Source: JAWVZY01 sp033721955 (lineage in GTDB: Bacteria; Patescibacteriota; Minisyncoccia; Spechtbacterales; 2-12-FULL-38-22). From it: a stretch of DNA of 12,191 nucleotides. The position numbers and the translations under genes were made by a program. Of this stretch, positions 7,093 through 12,191 are shown one piece after another. A model generated the notes under the pieces. That model did not search any database. It saw only the letters and a list, made by a program, of their open reading frames with translations, and had not been told where the DNA came from. Position 1 is the first letter of the stretch, and the number at the start of each line of letters is the position of its first letter. The stretch is from assembly GCA_033721955.1 (NCBI GenBank), contig JAWVZY010000020.1, positions 1 through 12,191 of the forward strand. The letters run 5' to 3'.

Positions 7093-7593
7093 TTGAGCAG
7101 AAAGAAAAAAAATAAAGGCGGAGGCAAGCAAAGCTCTCATCATTGGCGCGGAAAATCACGAGGTGGCGGAGATAACCAGGACAATATAAACAAAAATAAC
7201 GAGGTTTTAGACGTAGCATATCCCGACAACCAAAGCTATATAAACGCTGAGGTTCACTCTCGTCTGCATCAGCTTTTCAACAATGACAGGATAAGGGAGG
7301 TTTTGGCAAAGCTTCTTTTTTGCTGGGAGACAGTAAATCCTTATAACGAAATAGAGGAGGAAAATACCTGGCCTAACAGGAACGGTTTCAGGATACGCAT
7401 GACTTCTTGGAGGATTATTTTTGACGAGCACATCAGCCAATTTGAGGCGATAGAGAAATATTTAGATAATTTTGTCCGCATTGACGAAGACAGGGAACAC
7501 GCAAAAGAGATATTGGCACATGCAAAGAATGCTCAGGTTATATCAGACCGGGAATATGATAAATTAATAAAAGTACTGGAAAAAAATACATAG
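7093..7593 (+). CDS. Unrecognised 166-aa protein with basic Gly/Lys-rich N-terminus (TTG start)
   Basis: I do not recognise this protein. Its TTG start is fixed by a perfect AGGAGGT at 7081-7087, five bases upstream; there is no nearby ATG. Residues 1-24 are Lys, Arg and Gly rich (SRKKKNKGGGKQ and on) and probably disordered, the kind of tail that contacts nucleic acid or the ribosome; that role is inference. From about 45 on the sequence looks helical: AEVHSRLHQLFNNDRIREVL (52-71), LLFCWETVNPYNEIEEEN (74-91), a basic TWPNRNGFRIRMTSWRIIF segment (92-110), then two charged helices to the C-terminus. No membrane segment. It is a single-gene unit directly before mltG; no clear terminator follows except the palindrome at 7610-7637. 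Confidence 0.72.
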   Translation: MSRKKKNKGGGKQSSHHWRGKSRGGGDNQDNINKNNEVLDVAYPDNQSYINAEVHSRLHQLFNNDRIREVLAKLLFCWETVNPYNEIEEENTWPNRNGFRIRMTSWRIIFDEHISQFEAIEKYLDNFVRIDEDREHAKEILAHAKNAQVISDREYDKLIKVLEKNT

Positions 7594-7603
7594 TGTATCT
7601 TCA

Positions 7604-7612
7604 TGATATAAT
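7604..7612 (+). promoter_or_regulatory. Extended -10 promoter element upstream of mltG
   Basis: TGaTATAAT at 7604-7612 is a full extended -10. No good -35 is seen, which extended -10 promoters can tolerate. It would give a leader of about 38 bases without a ribosome binding site. It overlaps the start of the palindrome at 7610-7637. Confidence 0.45.
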
Positions 7613-7637
7613 AGGAATTAGAATTCTAATTCCTATT
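7610..7637 (+). repeat. Perfect 28-base palindrome between the 7093 gene and mltG
   Basis: AATAGGAATTAGAA (7610-7623) is followed directly by its exact reverse complement (7624-7637), then TTT and A+T-rich sequence. It can be read as a low-GC terminator hairpin for the 7093 gene, or as an operator covering the -10 and expected start of the mltG transcript. Both could be true. Confidence 0.7.
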
Positions 7638-7657
7638 TTTATTTTGTTTTTATAGTT

Positions 7658-8653
7658 ATGGTAAAAAAAATATTTAAGTATGTAATTTTAACGGTAATTG
7701 TATTAGACTTGGCTTTACTGGGTTTTTTTGCGATGTTTGCATATGATATATCTAAGGCCCGCCCTACTGAGGGCACAATTATAATAGAGCAGGGAACAGG
7801 GCTTAGTGATATAGCTCAGATTCTAAAGAGAGAAAAGATTATCAATAATGCTTTTAGCTTTACCCTTTATGCTGTTATTGAGGGTAAGGCGGATAAATTA
7901 CAGGCAGGTATATATGAATTTAGATCTGATTTAAGTATTAGAGATATAATACGCCGCATAGAGGAGGGCACGACAAAAGAATTTGTGCGCGTAACTTTTC
8001 CCGAAGGTTTTCGCAAGGGGCAAATTGCCTCCCGCCTTCAAAGAGAAGGTGCTATAGAGGATGAGGATAAATTTTTAGAACTTGTAAATATATCAACTGC
8101 AGAAGCGGCAGAAATATATGATTTACCGTTTTTAGGTGAGCTACAAGCTAGCACTCTGGAGGGGCTTTTATTTCCCGATACATATGAATTTCATATCGGC
8201 TCTGAGCCACAAGTTGTCTTGGAGAAATTTTTAATTAATTTCAGTAAAAAAACAGAGGGCTTGGATATAGATTATGATGATATAATCATGGCATCTCTTA
8301 TTGAAAGAGAGGTGCAGACAGAGCAGGATATGAGGATGGTATCGGGAATTTTAAATAACCGCCTATCTATTGGCATGGCACTGCAGGTAGATGCAACTTT
8401 AGCGTATATTACCGGAAAAGATACACCACAGCTTTCAAATGCTGATAAAGAAATAGATAATCCCTTCAACACTTATCAATATCGCGGCTTGCCTCCCGCG
8501 CCCATAGCGAATCCGGGACTTCAGGCAATAAATGCAGCGCTTAATCCAACCCCAAATAATTATCTTTATTATTTAACCGCGCCTGATGGAACAACTCATT
8601 TTGCCCGCACCCTCGAAGAACACAATGAAAATAAAGCTAAATATTTAAGGTAA
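7658..8653 (+). CDS. mltG: Endolytic murein transglycosylase MltG (YceG-like)
   Basis: Membrane-anchored lytic transglycosylase that cuts nascent glycan strands and so ends peptidoglycan elongation. 331 aa, close to the family's usual length. One N-terminal membrane anchor (about 7-29, after MVKKIFK); a LysM-like domain follows (IIIEQGTGLSDIAQIL at 41-56, with KADKLQAGIYEFRSDLSIRDII at 77-98); then the catalytic domain with TLEGLLFPDTYEF (166-178). MASLIEREV carries Glu216, which aligns with the catalytic Glu of E. coli MltG. NNRLSIGMALQVDATLAY (233-250) and the NPFNTYQYRGLPPAPIANPG block (268-287) complete the signature. The ATG at 7658 has no Shine-Dalgarno sequence. Assignment is firm. Confidence 0.96.
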   Translation: MVKKIFKYVILTVIVLDLALLGFFAMFAYDISKARPTEGTIIIEQGTGLSDIAQILKREKIINNAFSFTLYAVIEGKADKLQAGIYEFRSDLSIRDIIRRIEEGTTKEFVRVTFPEGFRKGQIASRLQREGAIEDEDKFLELVNISTAEAAEIYDLPFLGELQASTLEGLLFPDTYEFHIGSEPQVVLEKFLINFSKKTEGLDIDYDDIIMASLIEREVQTEQDMRMVSGILNNRLSIGMALQVDATLAYITGKDTPQLSNADKEIDNPFNTYQYRGLPPAPIANPGLQAINAALNPTPNNYLYYLTAPDGTTHFARTLEEHNENKAKYLR

Positions 8654-8656
8654 GGG

Positions 8657-8684
8657 TTTACAATTTTTGTAAATTTGTTAATAT
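8657..8684 (+). promoter_or_regulatory. Promoter of the rplJ-rplL operon
   Basis: TTTACA (8657-8662), 16-base spacer ending TGt, TAATAT (8679-8684): extended -10. The predicted transcript start near 8691 falls at the foot of the first leader hairpin. The -35 lies in a short inverted repeat, TTTACAA-ttt-TTGTAAA (8657-8673). Confidence 0.5.
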
Positions 8685-8692
8685 ATATCTAC

Positions 8693-8741
8693 CCCGTGGG
8701 TAACCGGTTTATTGCTGAGGCAATAAACTAGGACCCACGGG
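8693..8741 (+). promoter_or_regulatory. Two-tier hairpin at the 5' end of the L10 leader
   Basis: An outer helix CCCGTGGGT (8693-8701) with ACCCACGGG (8733-8741) and an inner helix GTTTATTGC (8707-8715) with GCAATAAAC (8720-8728), loop TGAG, are both perfect 9-bp stems separated by a small internal loop. There is no T tract, so this is not a terminator. It would cap the 5' end of the leader transcript. Confidence 0.75.
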
Positions 8742-8760
8742 ACCCAACAAAATAATAAAA

Positions 8761-8886
8761 GGTCGCAGACAGCGGGCAACCATAAGACCCGCCTAGACAC
8801 AAAACCTAAAGTGCTTTAAAGCATACTTTAGGGCAAGTAATTACCTCGGTAATTACTGTTAATTACGTCTGCGAGTGATCGCAGGC
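8761..8886 (+). promoter_or_regulatory. Ribosomal protein L10 leader (autoregulatory RNA element)
   Basis: The RNA is expected to bind L10 or the L10-L12 complex and adjust rplJ-rplL expression. AGACAGCGGG (8768-8777 region), an interrupting loop, then ACCCGCCTAGAC matches the conserved AGACAGC-stem-GCC core of L10 leaders, with GCGGG (8772-8776) pairing CCCGC (8788-8792). The closing helix is TCGCAGAC (8763-8770) with GTCTGCGA (8867-8874). Two extra hairpins lie inside: CCTAAAGT/ACTTTAGG (8805-8812 with 8825-8832) and AGTAATTACC/GGTAATTACT (8836-8845 with 8848-8857). GTCTGCGA can instead pair with TCGCAGGC (8879-8886) over a GTGA loop. The position directly before rplJ supports the call. Confidence 0.82.
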
Positions 8887-8899
8887 ATTTTATTTAATT

Positions 8900-9424
8900 A
8901 TGGCAATAACAAGACAAAAAAAGGAAGAGATCGTAAAAGAAATTGGTGGTGAATTTGACAGTGCCAAGGTTGTTTTATTTACAGATTTTAAAGGAATGGA
9001 TGTAAATTCTATTACAGCTCTTAGAAGAAAAGTTAGGGAAGTAGGAGGCAGGTTTGTCGTTGTAAAGAAAACGTTGTTAAAGCGTATTCTAGAAGAAAAG
9101 AAAGTAGAAGGCCTTGATCCTCTTGAAATGGAGGGCCAAATAGCTGTAGCTTTTGGTTCAGACGATGCTGTTGCAACAGCAAAGGCAGTTAATGAAATGA
9201 AAAAAGAGGTTGAGGCACCTCAAATTATCGCAGGTATAATGGAGGGCAGCTTGCTTAGTGCTGAGCAGGTTATTGAACTTGCTTCACTTCCGGGCAGAGA
9301 AGAGCTTCTTGGAAAAGTTGTTGGTACTATCAACGCGCCGCTTAGCGGATTTGTTAATGTATTGCACGGCAATTTGCGCGGTTTGGTCTACGCGCTTAAC
9401 GCAATTAAAGATCAAAAAGCTTAA
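8900..9424 (+). CDS. rplJ: 50S ribosomal protein L10
   Basis: Base of the ribosomal stalk: it binds 23S rRNA near the GTPase centre through its N-terminal domain and carries L7/L12 dimers on its C-terminal helix. 174 aa, normal length. Diagnostic stretches: TRQKKEEIVKEI at the start, KVVLFTDFKGMDVNSITALR (23-42), RFVVVKKTLLKRIL (51-64), and SLPGREELLGKVVGTINAPL (128-147), followed by the typical FVNVLHGNLRGLVYALNAI helix. It lies after the L10 leader and 20 bases before rplL. rplK and rplA, which often precede rplJ, are absent here; mltG is the neighbour. The ATG has no ribosome binding site; the upstream bases are TTTTATTTAATT. Confidence 0.97.
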   Translation: MAITRQKKEEIVKEIGGEFDSAKVVLFTDFKGMDVNSITALRRKVREVGGRFVVVKKTLLKRILEEKKVEGLDPLEMEGQIAVAFGSDDAVATAKAVNEMKKEVEAPQIIAGIMEGSLLSAEQVIELASLPGREELLGKVVGTINAPLSGFVNVLHGNLRGLVYALNAIKDQKA

Positions 9425-9444
9425 AATTAAGTAATCCTAAAATT

Positions 9445-9921
9445 ATGGCAGAAGATAAAAAAGAAGAATCTAAAGCCGAAGCCGCCGAAGAAAAGGCAGA
9501 GGCAAAAGAAGAAAAAACAGAAGAAAAAGAGGTAGAAGTTCCAAAGGAATTTAAAGACCTTGTTGAAAAAATAGAAAAGATGACCGTTTTGGAGTTATCC
9601 GAACTTGTAAAGGTTTTAGAGGATAAATTTGGTGTTTCAGCCGCAGCTCCTGTGGCAGTTGCAGGTGCAGTAGCAGGTGGAGGAGAGGCCGCCGAAGAAG
9701 ATGAAGGGGGCGTTGTAAATGTAGAGTTGACTGAAGGAGGAGGCAACAAGATTGGTGTTATTAAAGCACTTCGTGGAGTTGTTCAGGACCTTGGCCTAAA
9801 AGAGGCAAAAGAAATGGTAGAAGGCGCTCCTGTAGTTGTAAAAGAAGCTGTTGAAAAGGAAGAGGCAGAAGAGATCAAAAAGCAACTGGAAGAGGCTGGC
9901 GCAAAAGTAAGCTTCAAGTAG
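9445..9921 (+). CDS. rplL: 50S ribosomal protein L7/L12 with N-terminal charged extension
   Basis: Multicopy stalk protein that recruits and stimulates translation GTPases. 158 aa against the usual 120-130. The first 33 or so residues are a Lys/Glu/Ala-rich tail absent from standard L12. Then come the dimerisation domain (KDLVEKIEKMTVLELSELVK, about 37-56), an Ala/Gly hinge (about 67-87, AAAPVAVAGAVAGGGEAAEE), and the conserved C-terminal domain, NKIGVIKALRGVVQDLGLKE (99-118) through EEAEEIKKQLEEAGAKV. It is the second gene of the operon, ended by a strong terminator. No ribosome binding site precedes the ATG (CCTAAAATT upstream). The next in-frame Met is inside the dimerisation domain, so the extension is real coding sequence. 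Confidence 0.96.
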   Translation: MAEDKKEESKAEAAEEKAEAKEEKTEEKEVEVPKEFKDLVEKIEKMTVLELSELVKVLEDKFGVSAAAPVAVAGAVAGGGEAAEEDEGGVVNVELTEGGGNKIGVIKALRGVVQDLGLKEAKEMVEGAPVVVKEAVEKEEAEEIKKQLEEAGAKVSFK

Positions 9922-9933
9922 GAACTTACCACT

Positions 9934-9969
9934 AAATAAAAACAGCCCGAATCCGGGCTGTTTTTATTT
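9934..9969 (+). terminator. Strong intrinsic terminator of the rplJ-rplL operon
   Basis: CAGCCCG (9943-9949) pairs with CGGGCTG (9954-9960); flanking AAATAAAAA and TTTTTATTT extend the pairing to a 16-bp helix with an AATC loop. The flanking A and T runs could let it act in both directions. Confidence 0.93.
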
Positions 9970-9995
9970 ACAAAAGTCGCCATTAATGCTATTTT
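9967..9995 (+). promoter_or_regulatory. Promoter giving a near-leaderless transcript of the 10006 gene
   Basis: TTTACA (9967-9972), 17-base spacer ending TGc, TATTTT (9990-9995). The start point is expected near 10002, only about four bases before the ATG at 10006, leaving no room for a ribosome binding site. The -35 overlaps the tail of the preceding terminator. Confidence 0.5.
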
Positions 9996-10005
9996 TAATA
10001 CTAAT

Positions 10006-10587
10006 ATGAGCCAACAAGTTTTAGAAAAATTATTTGATTCACCCGCAAAACTTCGCCTTTTGAAGCTCTTTTTGCGCAATCCTGAAGATAAGTTTGCTCT
10101 TAAAGATTTGCGCAAGAGAACTTTATTGCAGACAAAATCTGTAAATAAGCAGTTAAAAAAATTGCTGGATATTAAATTTGTTAAGCGCTCAAAGCGCAAG
10201 GGAAGTTATTATTACTATTTAAATCAGGACTTCGCGTTTTTGGAGGAATTACAAAATTTGATATTAAAATCTTCTCCGGCGGATCAAAAGAAGATGCTGA
10301 AGAATTTAAAGGGTGTGGGCAGAATAAAGCTTGCGGTCTTGTCGGGAGTATTTATTAAAACAGACAGGGAAGACCTAAAGACAGATTTACTTATAGTAGG
10401 AAGTGGTATTAATAATAAAAAATTAGAGAGCTTTATAAAAAATTTAGAAGCAGAAGCGGGAACAGAGCTTTATTATACAGTGCTGACAAATGATGAATTT
10501 CAATACAGGCATAAGATGTTCGACAGATTTATTTTAGATATACTAGAGAAGCCGCACAAGAAACTAATTAATAAATTAATTAGATAA
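10006..10587 (+). CDS. Winged-helix DNA-binding protein with nucleotidyltransferase-like domain
   Basis: Probable transcriptional regulator, 193 aa, soluble. Residues 1-75 look like a winged helix: SPAKLRLLKLFLRNPEDKFALKDL-like helices, TLLQTKSVNKQLKKLLDIKF as the recognition region (39-58), then a basic wing KRSKRKGSYYYYLN (60-73). Residues about 105-190 resemble a degenerate minimal nucleotidyltransferase: IKLAVLSGVF (107-116), the acidic strand DLLIVGSGIN (127-136), a helix, TELYYTVLTNDEFQYR (153-168), then a closing helix. The usual GS plus paired Asp catalytic set is not complete, so catalysis is doubtful. In my knowledge this domain pairing is common in CPR bacteria and archaea; target genes are unknown. 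It is a single-gene unit with an essentially leaderless mRNA. Confidence 0.82.
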   Translation: MSQQVLEKLFDSPAKLRLLKLFLRNPEDKFALKDLRKRTLLQTKSVNKQLKKLLDIKFVKRSKRKGSYYYYLNQDFAFLEELQNLILKSSPADQKKMLKNLKGVGRIKLAVLSGVFIKTDREDLKTDLLIVGSGINNKKLESFIKNLEAEAGTELYYTVLTNDEFQYRHKMFDRFILDILEKPHKKLINKLIR

Positions 10588-10616
10588 TTTCCATAAATTA
10601 TAAGCTACGAACAGAT

Positions 10617-10640
10617 ACTCGCTAAATAAAGCGGGTTTTT
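10617..10640 (+). terminator. Intrinsic terminator after the winged-helix gene
   Basis: CTCGCT (10618-10623) pairs with AGCGGG (10630-10635), one G-U pair, loop AAATAA, plus A10617-T10636 and a T run to 10640. It sits directly before the promoter of the oxidoreductase. Confidence 0.75.
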
Positions 10641-10648
10641 ATTTTATA

Positions 10649-10657
10649 TGGTATAAA
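10649..10657 (+). promoter_or_regulatory. Extended -10 element giving a leaderless oxidoreductase transcript
   Basis: TGgTATAAA at 10649-10657 ends seven bases before the ATG at 10665, so transcription should begin on or next to the A of the start codon. No convincing -35 is seen; the expected place is inside the preceding terminator. Confidence 0.5.
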
Positions 10658-10664
10658 GTAGTTA

Positions 10665-11783
10665 ATGAGCGAAACAATAATAGATGCAGATATTTGTATA
10701 ATAGGCGCGGGAGTAGTTGGTTGCGCTATAGCTCGGGAACTTTCTTTAAAAATGCCCGCTAAAAATATCATTGTAGCGGAAAAGCTTGGAGGTGCCGGAT
10801 TTGAAACAAGCACTAAAAATAGCGGGGTCTTGCATTCGGGTATACATCAAAATCCTGAATTTTTAAAATCTAAGCTTGCAGAAGAGGGCAATAAGCTGGC
10901 TGTACAATATGTTAAGGAGAAAGGCCTTCGTATGCTTAATTGCGGCATGCTGGTCGCAGTAACTTTTGGTGAGATATTGCGGGGGCTTTATAAAGAAATA
11001 TCAACTCTGCTGAATTTACTGGATAACGCGCGGGAGCAAAAGATTCCGATTAAGTTTTTAATGCCATGGCAGGTTAAAAAAATAGCACCTCAAATACGCG
11101 CTATAGGTGGAATATTTATACCTGAAGCGCGTGTTATCGACTCTAAAGAATTTATAAACTCTTTAAAGAATGATGCCGAAGCCGGAGGAGTTAAATTTTT
11201 ATTTAACAGTGAGGTACATGACATAAAAAAACAAAGAGGTGATTACCATGTTTTTACAACAGGTAATATAATAAATACCCAAGTCGTTATAAATTCTGCA
11301 GGTCTCTATGCGGATGATGTTGCAAATATGGCTGGCTTTAATGGTTATAAGGTTTATCCTTGGAGGGGGGAGTATTATGAGATTATTGGCGATAAAAGAG
11401 ATTTAGTGAATCTTCTTATATATCCCACCGTACCTAAGGATTCTCCAAGTAAGGGGATACATTTTGGCCCCAGGGTTGATGGACGTTTATTTATAGGCCC
11501 AAATGCCCGGCCGGTAGAAAATAAAGATGATTATGAGGTAGATAAGACACCTGTAGAGGTTTATTTAAAACACGCCAGGAAATATTTTCCTCAGTTAAAA
11601 AGGGAAGACCTGAGATGGTCATATTCAGGTATTCGCCCTAAAGCCAAAGAAGGAGCTGAGGAATCAGATTTTATAATAAAAAAAGATAGCACTGATCCGG
11701 TGTTTATAAATCTTATCGGCATAGATTCACCGGGGCTTACAGCAAGCATGGCTATAGCTAAATACGTATATAATTTATTATGA
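10665..11783 (+). CDS. lhgO: FAD-dependent oxidoreductase, L-2-hydroxyglutarate oxidase (LhgO)-like
   Basis: Flavoprotein of the D-amino-acid-oxidase/GlpD fold, most like LhgO, which oxidises L-2-hydroxyglutarate to 2-oxoglutarate. 372 aa, somewhat shorter than the roughly 400-420 of typical members. Seen: the dinucleotide-binding fingerprint ADICIIGAGVVGCAIARELS (8-27, Gly14-x-Gly16-xx-Gly19); the flavin-site block TSTKNSGVLHSGIHQNPEF (about 48-66), characteristic of LhgO; the substrate-domain GLRMLNCGMLVAV stretch; VVINSAGLYADDVA (second FAD contact); and the C-terminal IGIDSPGLTASMAIAKYV. Exact substrate is inferred from similarity; other 2-hydroxy acids or glycerol 3-phosphate-like substrates cannot be excluded. 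The TGA stop overlaps the next start (ATGA, 11780-11783), indicating translational coupling. No ribosome binding site. Confidence 0.88.
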   Translation: MSETIIDADICIIGAGVVGCAIARELSLKMPAKNIIVAEKLGGAGFETSTKNSGVLHSGIHQNPEFLKSKLAEEGNKLAVQYVKEKGLRMLNCGMLVAVTFGEILRGLYKEISTLLNLLDNAREQKIPIKFLMPWQVKKIAPQIRAIGGIFIPEARVIDSKEFINSLKNDAEAGGVKFLFNSEVHDIKKQRGDYHVFTTGNIINTQVVINSAGLYADDVANMAGFNGYKVYPWRGEYYEIIGDKRDLVNLLIYPTVPKDSPSKGIHFGPRVDGRLFIGPNARPVENKDDYEVDKTPVEVYLKHARKYFPQLKREDLRWSYSGIRPKAKEGAEESDFIIKKDSTDPVFINLIGIDSPGLTASMAIAKYVYNLL

Positions 11784-12191
11784 GAAAAGATATAGCAATA
11801 TTATTGTTAGTGGTTGGCATTATAGCCGTAGGCCTGTTTTTTTACGGTGCTTTTGGCCGTGCTGACATAAATCAAGAGAATATTATATCAATAGAGCACC
11901 CCGCGCCTTCAGTTGGCAATGTTTTTATACCGCAAAAGAATATACCTCCAAAACCCATAGTGGCTCCTCAGGATGTTAAAGCGATACATTTATCCTATGG
12001 CGCTTACAATAGCTCAACATTTAATAGTATTTTATCTGAAATAGAGAATTCTCAAGTTAATGCGATAGTATTTGAGATTAAAAATCCTGATGGAATGGTA
12101 GCTCTTAAAGATGACTTTCATGTAAGTGTTTTAGAAAAACTTTTACCTGAGCTCAATCGCAGGGGAATATACACAATAGCGCGTATGGTGC
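11780..12191 (+). CDS. Membrane-anchored putative glycoside hydrolase (DUF4015 / PF13200), 3' end outside window
   Basis: The first 137 codons are visible. After MRKD, a single hydrophobic segment (AILLLVVGIIAVGLFFYGAF, about 6-25) acts as a signal anchor; a Pro-rich linker (about 40-64, with IPPKPIVAPQD) follows. Then the start of a TIM-barrel-type domain: VKAIHLSYGAYNSSTFNSIL (67-86), VNAIVFEIKNPDGMVAL (93-109) and ELNRRGIYTIARMV (124-137), which closely match the opening strands of the DUF4015 putative glycoside hydrolases. The protein should sit outside the membrane and act on a polysaccharide; the substrate is unknown. The start codon overlaps the preceding stop (ATGA), so it is translated with the oxidoreductase. 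The active site lies beyond the window. Confidence 0.85.
   Translation, partial: MRKDIAILLLVVGIIAVGLFFYGAFGRADINQENIISIEHPAPSVGNVFIPQKNIPPKPIVAPQDVKAIHLSYGAYNSSTFNSILSEIENSQVNAIVFEIKNPDGMVALKDDFHVSVLEKLLPELNRRGIYTIARMV

Noticed and set aside
7400..7800. Contig misjoin between two genomes
   Set aside because: Not provable here: base composition shifts only gradually and extended -10 promoters occur on both sides; kept only as one explanation of the SD switch.
8693..8741. Hairpin after mltG considered as its terminator
   Set aside because: No T tract follows; the position right at the predicted rplJ transcript start fits a 5' leader structure better.
8836..8866. Three AATTAC repeats considered as a repeat array or regulator binding sites
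   Set aside because: Two copies are simply the arms of one hairpin in the leader and the third may be chance.
9405..9749. Minus-strand reading frame rich in Ser/Ala/Pro opposite rplL
   Set aside because: It is the complement of the Lys/Glu/Ala codons of L7/L12 and has no promoter or ribosome binding site.

Overview
The window reads as bacterial chromosome using the standard code: TGA is a real stop at 11781-11783 and no gene needs recoded codons. The A+T-rich sequence and gene content point, as inference, to a member of the Patescibacteria/CPR (Parcubacteria-like). The gene content in question is mltG next to an L10-leader/rplJ/rplL unit, a winged-helix + nucleotidyltransferase-like regulator, a PF13200-type putative glycoside hydrolase and several unrecognised proteins. 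There is no RNA gene, insertion sequence, CRISPR array or phage module.

Layout. (1) 1-904, minus strand: 5' part of a Kef/CPA2-type cation:proton antiporter, divergent from (2) an unrecognised 208-aa acidic protein (1039-1665) whose stop codon sits in the loop of its own terminator. (3) 1744-3294: an IMP dehydrogenase/GMP reductase family protein with a CBS pair and mixed IMPDH and GMPR signatures. (4) 3463-6210: a 915-aa soluble protein with metallophosphoesterase-like motifs. (5) 6331-6927: a small protein resembling the nucleoside 2-deoxyribosyltransferase fold, with a TTG start. (6) 7093-7593: an unknown protein with a basic tail, also TTG start. These six are single-gene units, each with its own promoter; all five whose 3' end is or should be visible except 7093-7593 end in a clear intrinsic terminator, and all six carry a strong AGGAGG-type ribosome binding site. 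(7) 7658-8653: mltG. (8) 8691-9921: a structured L10 leader, then rplJ and rplL, closed by a terminator. (9) 10006-10587: the winged-helix/NTase-like regulator. (10) 10665-11783: an LhgO-like FAD oxidoreductase overlapping by ATGA with (11) 11780-end, a partial membrane-anchored DUF4015 putative glycoside hydrolase.

How it fits together. The right half mixes translation (L10 and L12 under an RNA leader), cell-wall processing (MltG, possibly the DUF4015 protein) and oxidation of a small hydroxyacid. The left half has putative nucleotide-related enzymes (IMPDH/GMPR, deoxyribosyltransferase-like, phosphoesterase-like), but each is its own transcription unit and no shared pathway is demonstrated.

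Most notable signals: a sharp change near base 7600 from strong Shine-Dalgarno genes to genes with none, at least two of which look leaderless; two mutually exclusive helices at the 3' end of the L10 leader; an IMPDH/GMPR protein with a remodelled cofactor/flap region; the large uncharacterised phosphoesterase-like protein; and symmetric operator-like sequences at the promoters of mltG and the 6331 gene.
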